Shown here: in pieces, positions 9,434 through 21,444 of the stretch
Layout: every line of letters starts with the position of its first letter
Numbering within the stretch: position 1 is the first letter of the stretch
Position numbers and translations under genes: made by a program
Notes under the pieces: model-generated
Told to the model about the DNA's origin: nothing
Seen by the model: only the letters and a program-made list of their open reading frames with translations
Databases searched by the model: none
From: Pelomyxa schiedti
Taxonomy: Eukaryota > Evosea > Pelobiontida > Pelomyxidae
Direction: 5' to 3'
Assembly (NCBI GenBank): GCA_020536535.1
Contig: JAHLWZ010000146.1
Span: 656-48,872 of the forward strand
DNA length: 48,217 nt

Positions 9434-12400
9434 ATGGCAGCATCCACATTGCGAGCCAGTGTGGGAAGTAACAGGTGCGGGGCTCCTCAGCCTCAACCGC
9501 AGCAGTCCTCCTCAGCCAACAGCCATTCCCAGAGCCATCACCACCCACACAACCAGACTAACAACCAGCACTCGGGTGAGCAGAACCATAAAGGAACTGC
9601 TGCATCGGTGGCAACAACGCCGCATGACGGTGCGACTAACAGTGCACCCACTGAGGGTAGCACTACCACCACGATGAGTGAGTGGGAAGTACGGCAGCGG
9701 GAGGAAGTGGCTGCACTGTCTTCCATTTACACAGTATTCTTCAAATGACTGACTGTTAACTCCAACAATAATCAAATCGCCTCACACTTATAGTGTATTG
9801 TAAATAGTCACAGCTATTTCTTATTTTTTTACCACAGGACCATTTTGTTTTCCTCACCAATTCCCCAATTTCCTTCAAAGTCAAGGTATTTAGCAGAATC
9901 TTTTTTTTTTTTTTTACAATATCCTCTTTTCCTTTTAGATTGTACCTTTCTCTGATTTGCCTGATGACCCACCTGAACAACCCCTTAACAAGTCAGGGAA
10001 TGCCAAGGGCAACTATGCAGCCATCAATGTGTTTGTGAAGTAGTAACCTCCTAATGTTGTTTCATTGCTCAATATTACAGGTTCCCTCCAACCTACCCAG
10101 AAGTATCCCCTGTTGTTACTCTTGAGAAGGTGAAAGGAATATCAGGTGATGTTATGTCTGAAATTGAGAAAGTTACTCAAAGTATTATCAGCCAGGCAAG
10201 TTTGCTCCTGAAAGTGTTGCATTAACTTTGATAGGGCATTGGAAGTGAGATAATATTTGATATATGCACTGCAGTACATGACTTCTGTGACAAAAATAAC
10301 AGACAGCTTGGCTCACTCCACGCTGAAATGATGGCCCAAAAGAAATTAGCCCTGACAGCCAAGTAAACACTAAAATTAACATGCTCTGTGTAACTGGGGG
10401 ACAGTGATGATAGGGAGAGTTGTGTCTATGACCGTTCTGCCTTAATGGGAGACTTTTACAGTGAAGTATATAGGACATAGCAATCAAATTAAAACTCACT
10501 TGCGAAGTTAGTAGAAGCATATAATAATACCACAGCACCCACAGCTTTCTCTCATTCATCGGAGGCATCTTGGCTGACCACAAGAGGTATTTCATCTGTA
10601 TAAAGGTTTTTGTTCTGCCTTTTTTTTTTGAGCTTTATACAGAGATCAAGATTCATGAACCAACAAGTGGTGATGACTTTGGTGATTTATCTCATCGGTG
10701 GTCGAAACTGACATTAGTGGGGAGAGGCCCTTGCAGTGAAGTGTACCAGGTCTCTCCTTCTTTGTGAGAATTTTTTTTAACATATTTCAGGCACGTGACG
10801 CCATTACGGGCGAGATGGTGGCACTAAAGAAGATAAATATAGATTTTGAAACTAGTAATAGTAGTAGTGGGGGTGGTAATCCAGTTCCACAAATTCTAGC
10901 TGAGAAAGAAGGCTGTGTATGTGCTTTCCAGATTTATCTCTTTGTTAAGAAAGAAGCAGATACGAGATTTGATACACTTTGTCACAGCGGCCAAAAGTCT
11001 TATATGTGAAAATATTGTTCAATACCAAGGTAACAGTTCTGTATCAGAATTATTTCTCTAATTTTCGTAGAAATTCATCAACTTGAAAACAATGCTGTAC
11101 TTCTTGTCATGCAATTCTTAAACGCAATACAGCAAACCCAATTTTCTGAAGCTCTTCTTTCTGTGTTTTGCCACAGTATTTTGAAGGGCTTGGTATTCCT
11201 CCATTCGCATAACATAGTACATGGCGGTAATGCCTCTCTACCCTTGATTTTGTTTACCCAGGAAAAGATTTAAAGATGAGTAACATACTCAAGAAAGCAG
11301 AAAATATCTTTGTACTCTCTGACTACGGAATTGTTGGTCTGTTCTTATTACAATAACTATCCCTTAAATTTTATCAGACTATGTCAGTAAACTTGGTGGT
11401 TGTGGAAAAAATTTACACTTTTGGTATCCTCTATTCACAAAATCCAACAACCAAATTAACCAAAATAATTCTTGACTAAACCTAACACAGGTCACAGCCC
11501 GCACTTTCCCTTGCCCAGGGCAAGTATGTACCCAAAAATCCCTTCCTTTCTTTCTCACATAACAAAAGAAAAGAGGATATAAAGCAGCTTGGTATGCAGC
11601 ATCGTTTGGCGAACTGACTTCTAAAATTTTTTCCCTTGTTCAGGAAACCTTCTGGCTGAGGTAACCTCCCAGCCTGGGCAAGCCTTTTCCGATTGTTATC
11701 AAGATTTCTTGCGATTGTGCTTGATCAAGTATAATTTCAATAGAATGGTTTTTTTTTTTTAGATTGACCTTTTATCAGGGATGCAGATAAAAGACCAGAT
11801 GCCCTGGCACTACTCAAACACCCTTTCATTTCAGTATGTCATTTGCCACTCAACTGTTGTTATGGAGGGTTGATTGTCCATGTCAAAGTTAAAAACATTC
11901 AGACACTTGTGGAGGACTCTGAGGAAATACCAACTCCATCTGCTACTCCTGTGGCCTCTATTATAGATAATCATGAATCACTAAATTCCTCTTCAGCGTC
12001 AGTGTCAACATCCTCTCTTCCAGCTACCTCACGATACATGACTGATTTTGAGGAACTAGAGTTTATTGGACGAGGGTCGTATGGGGTACTTTTTAATGAC
12101 TCCCTTTCAATTATTAATACCAACATAGGATGTCGTCAAAGCACGAAATAAACTTGATATGAGGTATTTTCAAGTTCCATTGCCATGTTCAAATGGACAT
12201 TAAGTTTTACTCAGAGTTTATGCAATCAAAAAGATCAGAAATAATGCCAATAATCCCCGTCTCACACAAAAGATTCTGCGTGAAGTCACAACACTAAGTG
12301 CTCTGCACCACGAAAATGTTGTGAGGTATAACAGTGCCACCTCTATTTTGATTTTCCAACTTTGAAAACACAAGGTATTACCAAGCATGGCTTGAAAATA

Positions 12401-15400
12401 CGAGTTTGTTTCACTAGTCATACATGTTCTTAAAAAAGTGTTTTAACGTACTTCTAGACCCCACAGATTCCAAAAAAGCAAGCAAGGGTGGCACACTATA
12501 CACAGACCAAACAGAAGCCACACAAGCGACTGAAAGTGAACCTGTTGATGGTGAAAGTGAAGAAGATGAAGTGGGTGATAGAGACACGGAAGGGGACGAT
12601 ACTGACTACACCGACAACGTGGTGGACAACGAAGAGAATGCTGACATCTATAATGCTGAAAATGACTTTCTGACAGAGGGTGGTGATGACTTGTGGCTAA
12701 TAAATCCAAGATCAGGTTGTTGGCACAGTGAAAAGTATAATAACATAACATCTTGTTGAGAATCTCATCCAGAGAAAAAGGTGCTTCTGTGGTTTTTGAT
12801 CAAGCAGAAGAATTTCATGAAGAAAGTGAAAATCCATCTGAATCCAAGGCAAATAAATTGTGATGTTTTTTCGTCCCTAGTAAAACTGCTAGACTTCCAC
12901 TCAGACAGCTTCACATTTTCAGTCGAGTGCTTGCTATGAAAAACGGAAACCTCCAGTCACACAGATGCTCTACATTCAAATGGAATTATGCTCGAAGGTA
13001 CCACCTCCACATAATTTGAGGTTTTCTAACATTCCACAGCAAACTTTACGTGAAGTATGCCTCTTTATGTACATATTAGAGGCTTTTTTAACAGAAACAA
13101 ACCAAAGGAGATTGACAATAAGAGGCACACTCAAGATCAAGTTTGGCAAATCTTCCGTCAGGTATCGATCGCACGTTTCGATTGTTCTTAGTCAACTAAT
13201 ACACACTCATTTCCAAAAAAAAGATCGTCGAAGGTTCATGAGGTAGACAAATCAATATGATAAATTAAATTACCGTCTAGGTCTCAAGCACATACACAGC
13301 CAGGGGATCATCCACCGTGGTATGTTCCCCCAGTAAAACTTCATTCTAAAAGTGGGACAGATCTCAAACCAGCCAACGTACCTCTTTTTATGTTTTTTTG
13401 ACCTTGATTTATTTCCCCTTCGTCTAGATTTTCATTGATAAGCAGTCCATGATAAAAATCGGTGTGATTTTCACACAGATTTCATTTTTCTCACCTCACC
13501 TTTCTTGCTCAGGGGACTTTGGATTATCAACAGTTGTTGGTGATCTCTCGACACCCAATGCACATAGAGGAAATGAAAGAAAAGTTGATTTGACTGGAAG
13601 AGTTGGTTGTCACCTGACCCATAACACAATCAAAGTCTTACAGTAGAAAAACCTCAAAGGTACACCATTTTATACCAGTCCTGAAGTTCTTGACAAACGT
13701 ACCTCTTCTTATGACCAAAAAGTTGGTTAGTTTCCTTTCTGTAGATCGTTTTTCTCTGGATAACTGAGATGATAGATATATATAGCCTCGGGATAATTTT
13801 GTTTGAACTCTGTTACAAATTTGAAACCGGAATGGAAAGAGCCATCATTTTATCCACATTGCGTGACCACTGTATATTCCCCCCAGCGTTCGAGGACAAG
13901 CTCCCAAAAGAGGCGGAAGTAATAACATGGTTGCTGCAGGTCGACCATCCACTTTATCAAACTAGACGTTTTCTTACCAACTTTCTAGCCAGATCCAACC
14001 AAAAGGCCCACTGCCTCTCAGATACTTCAATCTGAGAAGGTTCCATCTAATTTTGAAGATGAATTACTTTTGAGAGCATTGAAACAAATCACCACACCTG
14101 GGACGACAATGTTCAATACTTTGCTGGAACAACTATTCTCTATGAAACCTGATGAACATTTGACAAACCTATACAATTCGTCTGACTTGGTTTGCACTCA
14201 ACTTCACGTTGATTACACTGAGTCTTCCGTAAGGAAACAAAAATGGCACCATCAATTTTCAAGATGAGAGAGAATGCATTCCAAAGGCTGTACGCACAAC
14301 GCTTTTCCAATTCAAGAATACTCACACTCCAAACTAGGAGTAATATTTTCCAAAAACATGGAGCGATCAGCATAGAAACACCAATGTTTCAAATAACCAA
14401 AGTAAGTGTTTTCCTCATCAACTCGAGTGTAAGATCAAAACCACTCTTCAAAGGATACTATAGAGCCCAACCGATATTGCGTGCTTGATAGTTACGGCAC
14501 TTTAATGTCTCTCCCTTTTGATCTCTCTCTCCCGTTTTCTCGGTACGCTCAGTATCTGGAGTCTATGGACCCTTCCTTGAACATTAAGCGGTATCACTTT
14601 GGGAAGGTCTTCAGGTATTGAGCAAATATCGCGGCACGTTGTTTTTTTGTTTGTTCACCTCCGTGTAACCAGGAGGAGGACTGCTGGAGGCAAGCCAAGG
14701 GAACTCCTCGTGTGCCAGTTTGATATTGTGGGCCCATTTCCCTTGCAGGTGATACAAGACGCCGAAATTGTGAAAGTGATGTCAGAAATTCTCAACGAAT
14801 TTGTGGAGGAACTGGGGACTTCAACGTACATAAAAGTGGGCAAGTGTAGCTTTGCATTTTTTATTTATTGTTCCCCAAAGGTAAATCACTACCTCCTCCT
14901 TCAATCAATTTTGGAGTATTGTAAAGTAGACAAAGCACTTTTACCAAAATTGATTCAAATGCTCTCAAAGGTTTTTGGTTTCACTTTCTTCTCTTTGATA
15001 ACGCAAAACAAAAAAGCATACCGTGCCTTTAGTTCCTTTAGAACTTGCTCGAGTTTTGGAATGCAACGCATCCACCTGGCAGATCGAGTCTCTGTCACAT
15101 TTTTTGTCTTTTGCTGGTATGCCTGTTTTTTGAGGCACGATTGTTGGCTCGACTTAACTTTGTCCTAAGGTGATCTTGCTAGACAAATTCTCAATTTTGA
15201 TACCAGCTCACTTAAGAATAACCCTCATGCCCAAGAAGCTGTATGTTTTTAATATGTATGTCAATTTTCACATTATTGAAAGCTTAGGGATTTAAAACTC
15301 CTTTGCCACTCGATGAAAGTATTTGGCGTACAAACCAAGGCACAACTGCACTTTTGTCGCCTCTGCGTTCTTTAACTCTCTTTTTAGTTAATTTTGGACC

Positions 15401-16791
15401 CTTCCTTTATGATCAGTGATAGTACATATCATGGCCTGGTATTTGAGGTACTGTAACCGTCATCCATATAAGTTGTTCATGACTTGTGGCCCCAGGTTGT
15501 CCAAGGTATTCCAAGTCAGCCAGGAGAGATACTAATGGAAGGGGGGAGGCGGTTCATTAGACCTACCTCTGGAGCATCGGCTGCACATTCTGCAACTCCA
15601 GCTGCACCCAATCTCGCAAATATCAGCTGGATCACTGTATCTATATCAGTAGAGAAACTTGTTTCGTTTCTTGTCACCTATGACCAGGTATCCCGAATTT
15701 TTTTTCCAAATTCCAAAATTGGACAGCGCCATGTGCATTCAATCACTGGGAAAAAAGCATTTTCCAGTCATGTAGAAGTTCTGGTGTCCTCTATTGGGAA
15801 AAACATGCTTCATCATCGAGTAGAGATTGCCAGTGTACTCTGGTCATCCAACCTTCGGTTTTTCGTTTCTTCCTTCTTTCTTTTTGAATAACTTGTGAAC
15901 AGGACTGAGTACATGCACCCAGAAAACCTCTCATTTGATGATTTGGTTGTTTATTGTAAAGATTTGCACATAGAATGGCTGGTATGTCAAATTGGCCACA
16001 CCCTCCATGTTCTTCTAACTTCAGAACAGGTTATCCTTAACTCAAAGAATTACGAATTTCAAGGAATGGTGAAGGTAATTACAATGCATAAATTTTAATG
16101 GTTCCTAAAAAAATTGCAAGGTGAGGAACATTAGGACGAAAGCAGAGAATGAAGTCTTAGGTGCCGAGTGTGGCTTATTTATATCACATGCAAAACTTGG
16201 CATCCAGATTCCGGCAGTTGAATCACGTTCGTCCAAGCCAGAGAGTATGATGAAAATATGAAAAAACGGGGTGGTGGGGAAATCTACACACACATTAATT
16301 CTTAATACTGCTTCATTTGCAGCCTCCTTGGACCATGCGATCGATGTTTCTGTCGTGGGGCTCGATCCCCGGCAGGGGAAAAATAAGAGGAAAATTGCAC
16401 AAACAGCCACTGCAAGCATAGGTACAATATCCTTTTTTCACCAAATTTCTAATGGACTTTACAGCACCGGCCTTGTCAGCACTCCTTTCAGCTCCAAAAG
16501 TATTGGCACTGAATATGCCGATTACTATTATAAGGTATTTTGTAGCCTCTTCCGCTTCTCTTGCTACCCACCGTGCTCTTTAGAGAGATTACCACGTGCT
16601 ACACAAATAGCACCAGAATCGCATGGGAAAAAACTTTGATTGACAGATATCCCCGCATGCGAGACAAACTCAATGAACTGAGTGAAATCCTTGATTCTGA
16701 TTGTGTCAATCATCCACTAGTGTTTTTGTACTCTATCAAGGATGAGCAATATGAAATACTAGCACTGAGAAGTCGGTCCAAGAGAAGGTGA
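9434..16791 (+). CDS. GCN2: GCN2-type eIF2-alpha kinase
   Basis: About 30 exons. The order matches GCN2: a Gln/His/Ser-rich leader (about 80 residues); an RWD domain (REEVAALSSIY to KFPPTYPEVSPVVTLEKVKG, ending in SLHAEMMAQKK); a pseudokinase with degenerate catalytic text (IVHGGKDLKMSNIL, DYG for DFG); and a genuine kinase (GRGSYGDVV, YAIKKI, HRDLKPAN, GDFGLST, FYTSPEVL, DIYSLG). The kinase carries a long acidic insert at 12480-12770. A HisRS-like domain follows (GAISIETPMF, PFDLSLPFSRY, KPRELLVCQFDIVG, GLVFEVV, EGGRRF), then an anticodon-binding-like C-terminus (VEVLVSSIG, EYMHPENLSFDDL). The family senses uncharged tRNA and stalled ribosomes and phosphorylates eIF2-alpha. Early exons: 9434-9733, 9838-9885, 9939-10039, 10081-10195, 10235-. 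The start is the first ATG in frame with RWD. Some boundaries in the pseudokinase and C-terminus are tentative. Confidence 0.93.
10196..10234 (+). other. GC-AG intron in the GCN2 RWD region
   Basis: A 39-nt intron begins GCAAGT (the strong GC-donor consensus) directly after the Ser-Gln codons and ends TGATAG. A branch-like TTAAC sits inside. Only this junction keeps the RWD helix in frame (IISQ/GIGSEIIFD). Confidence 0.75.
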
Positions 16792-17236
16792 AATCAGCAC
16801 CTTTTCCGGCCATCACCAGCCTCCCCTCCCCACAGTGGATCACCTCAATACTGTTTATTTGTTATGTCTAGTGTACTTATCTGACATCCAATACTATTTT
16901 GTTTTTTTCGAGTACAAAAATGATCATTATGTACTTTTATGACCACGGGTTTGCAAAAGGGCACTATGGTTGATCCAGAAAAGGTAACTTTTTGTTGTCT
17001 ACTTAAAGTCGAGTCTCACGGCCACACAACCCCTACACACGCAGCTCCCCTAACCCTAAGTTCAGTAGGGAAGAACAAGGAGACAAATGATGAAAACAAG
17101 AAAACTATGACAATGGTTGGGGAGTCAATTCCATTACAATGTTTTCTGCAGCGAACTTCGGCCTGTTCTTTGTATGAGTAGGATGTGGTTGTGGACTGCA
17201 TTTTCTAGCTGCTGTTGTGACATTGGGTGGAAGTTG
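16792..17236. other. Convergent 3' spacer, GCN2 / ZCRB1
   Basis: Lies between two converging stop codons. It contains a plus-strand frame of 80 codons with no recognisable content and a short CCCTAACCCTAAG run at 17048-17060. I see no gene here. Confidence 0.4.
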
Positions 17237-18183
17237 TCAATCACTCTTTGCATCAACATCGTCCTCATCACTGAAATACCCACTGCTGGTCCTGTGATGT
17301 GAGGAGGCAGTGCGGTAGCGTTTATGTGATGGGGGTGTTGGTGAGGTTGTTGTTGGTGTTGTTGTGCTGCTGCTGGTGGAAATGATGGTATGTGTGGTGC
17401 TAGTAGCAATGGCACTGGCCCAGTTGTCACTTTCTTCATCTGCACTTGCGGATGGCGCGTTGGCCCTGTGCTCGGGCGGAGAGTAGTCATCGCCATCACT
17501 GTCACCGTGGTAGTTATCACCGGTGTGTGCATACTTTGATGTTCTGGTTGTGAGAGCGTGCGCTGTTGATTCGGAACTGGCGGGTCCTCTCTTGCGTTTT
17601 TCAGGATTGGTCTTTTCTCGGATTCCATACAAATTCTTTGGGCATTGGTAACTCAGATGCCCTTGTTCCTGTTATCAAATGAGATTGGCCATATAGGGTG
17701 GTAGTACGCCACACTCGAAGCATCTGGATTTATCTTTGTAGGTTTTGTGTTTGATGAATTCCTTTGCTCTGCCATTATCATTTGCAAGCGTGCATTTGAT
17801 AGTTCTGCCATGCAGAGCCTGCCCATTCATTGCAGCAGAAGCTGCTTGAGCGTCACTCGCCTAATCTTTAGGGAAGGTAGAAGGATTAGAAATGTGCAAG
17901 AATATTTAAGTGCACAAATTAAACCAAACAAAAGTGTGGCAGTGCCTTAGCCATCAAAACAAACGCCACTCCTTTACTCTTCCTGGTTGTTGGGTCCTTC
18001 ACTATAGTAACCCTAATACATTTTAGTCCGTGCCCACTACTGAAAAAAATGACAAAAAAAAAAAACGGACTTTCCCACAGGTCCAAAACGTTCAAACAAT
18101 TTCGCCACATCGTTGTTCGTCAACTTGAAGTCCAAATTCCCCACGTACAACGTAGACCGCGACGGCACCAACCCCTCGCTCAT
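17237..18183 (-). CDS. ZCRB1: ZCRB1 / U11-U12 31K-like RNA-binding protein (RRM + CCHC)
   Basis: Exons 18183-18071, 18012-17946, 17860-17708 and 17668-17237 give about 254 residues. An N-terminal RRM has RNP2-like LYVGNLDF and the distinctive [16 protein letters not shown], close to the ZCRB1 signature TRKSKGVAF. After [20 protein letters not shown] comes a zinc knuckle C107-x2-C110-x4-H115-x4-C120 ([14 protein letters not shown]) followed by PKNLYG. The C-terminal 130 residues are Ser/Thr/Asp-rich and disordered. In other eukaryotes this protein is a component of the U11/U12 di-snRNP of the minor spliceosome. Intron 2 (17861-17945) appears to start with GC (AAG/GCACTG) and to end TTAG; a GT donor 21 nt later would insert seven residues that do not fit the family. 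Confidence 0.9.
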
Positions 18184-18200
18184 CACACACGAAATAGTTC

Positions 18201-18526
18201 TTAAAGACCAAGTTGGTGCAAAATCTTCTCAGTTTGGCCCATAATGCCCAACTGAGGGTCGCCGAACCAGTCCCATAGAGGTGGAAGAGCGAATGAACTC
18301 TGAGAAACGGATGATTGGTTAAAATACACAGATCAAATGAAACCCTTTGACTTTCCAATTTCACCCCTATCTGATTCTTTTTTTGTTGTTTGTGTTCCCT
18401 TTGTTGGCGATGAGGGCGGTGATACCCCGGTTGCCTTTGACGATGATTGTTCATGTGATTGTGGGATTCTTTCTTGTTCCGTGCTGGGGCATTTTTGTGC
18501 CGAGGCTTGGTACGCGGAAATGGCAT
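18201..18526 (-). CDS. Small basic protein of unknown function
   Basis: ATG at 18526-18524. A very basic His/Arg/Gln/Lys-rich first exon ([19 protein letters not shown], then [19 protein letters not shown]) ends ESQR at a GTTTCA donor. After a 44-nt intron with a TTTTAAC branch-like site and TTTCTCAG acceptor, the frame continues [14 protein letters not shown] and [18 protein letters not shown] to a TAA at 18203-18201. Both exons have convincing protein composition and phase 0 is kept, giving about 90 residues. The basic head plus a short Leu/Pro/Trp tail suggests an RNA-binding or adaptor peptide, but no family is recognised. Its stop lies 17 nt before the ZCRB1 ATG on the same strand. Confidence 0.5.
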
Positions 18527-18533
18527 CAATGGG

Positions 18534-19195
18534 TTACAGTGATTGGGATAAGTAAGGCTGCGTGACTTGAACCACAGGACACAGCCTGGAGTTGTACTTG
18601 GTTGGAAAGGGGATGATGGTTTGGAACTCCCTGGCCACTGCCCGCAAGGGGGGTGTGCCCACGTTGATTGTGGAGAAGCTCAGAATCAGGGATCCTTGGG
18701 AGATTGTCACTCCTTCCTGCGTACTGTTGGCGGGGACCACCTGGATTTGGCTTATCAATAGATTTGACTTGATTTCCAATAAGTATCCTGAAACACACAC
18801 TGGAGTGATAACCTGGATGTTAATTAAATTAATTCCAAGCCCCCTCTCCATTCCCTGGCCTCCTCCATTAGGTTCTGAAGAAAAAATCCATAGAGTAGTA
18901 GCACCATTTCCTCAAGGAAAACTAGTATTTCCACGTAACCAACCTTGATTTGGCCTTTCTTGTTGAAGAGCTCTCTGTTCTCACACCAGCACCAGGCTTG
19001 TTTCTTGTGTGGATACTTCCATTCATCTGTTTTTAGGTGCTGAGAGTTGACTGCTGTTGTTAGTTGCTTTTCTGAAGTTAGTACAAATATATTGTACTAA
19101 GTGCAGGCATCATTTTTTTTTGTTTTCCCCCATTTCAGACACCACGCCAACTTGTGGGCCTTCTCAAAGGAGAATGGCAGTTCTCTGAACGGGAA
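18534..19195 (-). CDS. Uncharacterised protein, 5' end unresolved
   Basis: The last exon runs from about 18877 to the TAA ending at 18534 and encodes a beta-rich segment (INIQVITPVCVSGYLLEIK, QVVPANSTQEGVTISQGS, REFQTIIPFPTKYNSR). It joins at phase 1 (GTTACG donor, TTCTTCAG acceptor) to an upstream exon with TDEWKYPHKKQAWCWCENRE and LFNKKGQIKV, and probably to another exon with LPFSFEKAHKLAW near 19140-19200. Reading across these exons is free of stops. The overlapping plus-strand frame is less protein-like. I recognise no family; the WCWC pair and basic stretch could be structural. The stop is 7 nt before the ATG of the next small gene, and the start is probably near 19200, divergent from eIF2-gamma. 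Confidence 0.5.
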
Positions 19196-19361
19196 ATTAC
19201 TTTATAAACCGGACGCAGCAGAGATTGAGAATATTAAAAAAACAAAAACAACAGACAAAAAACAAGGAAATCGATGGCTTATACCGCAACAAACAAAACA
19301 ACAGCGATAAACAACAATACAAGAGATTACGTACAAAAAAACAAACATCAAGCCAGCTTTA
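19196..19361. promoter_or_regulatory. Divergent upstream region of eIF2-gamma
   Basis: An A-rich stretch with several AAAACAAA runs lies before the eIF2-gamma ATG, with the start of the neighbouring minus-strand gene probably on its left. No named motif is seen. Confidence 0.35.
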
Positions 19362-21072
19362 ATGACGTCTTCAATTTCTACAACAACCGCTCTACCGTCA
19401 GCGACCACGTCCGAATCGCCCACACTTGCTGCCGCAAAGGCTATTAATTTGGACGATGTGTCGCGTTTGCAGCCTACGATGAATATTGGTACAATTGGAC
19501 ATGTAGCCCACGGAAAAACTTCGCTCGTGGAAGCGCTCACTGGTGTTAGGGTATTGATTTGCTTGTTGATACGCTCCACTTACTTTTTTCTTTTTTGTAG
19601 ACTACTAGAAGTTCTGAAGAGATGGAGCGAAACTTTACTATACGCTTGGGATATGCAAATTTCAAGATATTCCGCTGCCCACGCTGTCCTCGTCCCGAAT
19701 GTTATAAATCATATGGAACCATGGCTCAAAAATCCAACAGTCCAAAATGCACAAATCCTGGTTGTGGCTCTCCGACAAAGCTTGTTAGGCACCTATCTGT
19801 ATGTTTTCTTATGGTGGAATCACTTAAACTTAACTGTTTGTAGTTTGTTGATTGCCCGGGACATGAGTACTTGATGGCTACAATGTTGTCTGGAGTTACT
19901 GTAATGGATGGTGCTATCTTGCTTGTAGCTGCCAATGAGACTGTACCCCAACCCCAGACCGCCGAGCACCTCACTGCCGCTTCCTTGGCCGGAGTGAAGG
20001 TCTTTTATGCAGACTTCAAGGAAATTGTTTCTCACGTTTTGTTAGAACATCGTCACAGTTCAAAACAAAGTGGACCTTGTGAACATGGAAGGAGCCAGAC
20101 AGAATTACGAGAAGATATGCCAATTCATTCACAGGACACCTGCAGAGAAATCTCCTGTTATCCCAGTTTGCTGTTCTCCTGCCAGTATACAAGCATCAAA
20201 CTCTTCTGCTCCGTTGAACCTTGATGTGTTGTGCCAGTACTTAGCAGAAGAGGTATCTTCGTCAGTACCCAGATACCAAATCTAACTCTGTGCTAGTTCA
20301 CCGTTCCACCCCGAAATCTTTCTGCCCCTCCTTTGATGTGTGTAATCCGCAGTTTCGATATTAACCGACCGGGAACCCCGTACCAAGCTCTCAAGGGTGG
20401 AGTTGCCGGTGGGACACTTATGACTGGAGTTCTCAATGTATTTATTCCTTTTTTCTCCTTTCCTAGGGTGCTGAACAGTGTGTCTAGGTTGGACAAGATG
20501 TCGAGATTCGCCCGGGGCTTGTGAAAAACGAGGATGGAAAAATCAAATGCACTCTTTTGAAGACACGGGTGACAAGCCTTCTCTCTGATAACACTCAATT
20601 GAGTTTTGCTGTTCCTGGTGGGCTCATTGGAGTTGGCACAACTTTGGATCCTTTACTCACCAAACAAGACAGACTCGTGGGGCAGGTTTGTGCTTCCAAT
20701 GGTTCTTTTAAACCCCGACTTACTTTTCCCAAGGTGGTTGGCGTGTCTGGCTCCATGCCTCCATCATGGACAGTACTTCAAGTCAAAGTGACGCTGCTTA
20801 CCCGCGGAAGCTTGCTGACGAGCCTCACGGGCCTAGTCAAGGGTGAAACAGTGCAATGCAACGTCTGGTCAAACTCTGTGAAGGGAAAGATCACTGGATT
20901 GGCTCGTGGTGGCACCATTGCTGATGTTCAACTAGAATCCCCGGTCTGTGTTCCCCCAGGGGAGAAGATTTCCCTTTCCCGTTTCGTGGCTGAGACCCGT
21001 ACTTGCGCTTCCAAAGGCTGGCGCTTGATAGGGTTTGGAGAGCTGGTTTCAGGGGTCCGCGTCCAGTACTAA
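19362..21072 (+). CDS. EIF2S3: Translation initiation factor eIF2 gamma subunit
   Basis: Exons 19362-19550, 19601-19798, 19844-19999, 20046-20252, 20297-20437, 20488-20685 and 20734-21072 are all phase 0 and give 475 residues, the usual size. GTPase motifs are intact: G1 GHVAHGKT (46-53), switch region [17 protein letters not shown], and NKVD (188-191). A zinc-binding insert with paired cysteines (CPRCPRPEC ... KCTNPGC) is typical of the eukaryotic subunit. Domain II follows with [11 protein letters not shown] and LKGGVAGG, and domain III ends [14 protein letters not shown]. The protein binds GTP and Met-tRNAi in the eIF2 ternary complex and delivers initiator tRNA to the 40S subunit. Introns are 45-50 nt; the last one (20686-20733) is 48 nt and contains no stop codon. 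Confidence 0.97.
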
Positions 21073-21081
21073 CTTCTGCTC

Positions 21082-21087
21082 AATAAA
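21082..21087 (+). terminator. Candidate polyadenylation signal of eIF2-gamma
   Basis: AATAAA ten bases after the stop codon, the canonical signal at a plausible though short distance. Confidence 0.45.
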
Positions 21088-21196
21088 TTCCGTCACCATA
21101 ATGGAATCCTCTTTAAAAGTCTCTGAAAAGATGTGATTTTTTATCCCTTGGTGTGCAACACCGGTTTGTGTGGAAGGGAGTCATCAGTCAAACCAG

Positions 21197-21376
21197 ATGT
21201 TGTTGGTACTGTGGTGTCTTGGCCCTGCTTTCTGGCTCCCGTCCCGACACAAAAAGGTGACGCAACAACAAGTTGAAAAACAAGTTCGTAAGTTACTCAA
21301 GAAGGCATCCACTGTGAAAAGCAGAGCTGAACTGATCCCAAGGATGACACCCTATGATTCTCTGTATCACAAATGA
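21197..21376 (+). CDS. Possible small protein
   Basis: An ATG-initiated 59-codon frame. The first 20 residues are hydrophobic (LLVLWCLGPAFWLP), then it becomes a charged helix (KKVTQQQVEKQVRKLLKKA) ending TPYDSLYHK. An acceptor-like CAAACCAG precedes the ATG and CACAAAAAG precedes the helix, so it may be the last exon or exons of a short gene. No family is recognised and it may be chance. Confidence 0.25.
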   Translation: MLLVLWCLGPAFWLPSRHKKVTQQQVEKQVRKLLKKASTVKSRAELIPRMTPYDSLYHK

Positions 21377-21444
21377 ACACAACAAAACTTTTCCCAGTAG
21401 AGCAATTGATTTTTCTGTTGTACAACAAGGGAAGTTAAGCTCTT

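Noticed and set aside
17048-17060. CCCTAACCCTAAG, telomere-like word
   Set aside because: Only two units; no array and genes continue on both sides, so it is chance or a trivial interstitial match.
18540-18600. RCC1-like phrase VSCGSSHAALL on the minus strand
   Set aside because: It is in a different frame from the well-supported exon of the 18534-19195 gene, with no further RCC1 repeats nearby.
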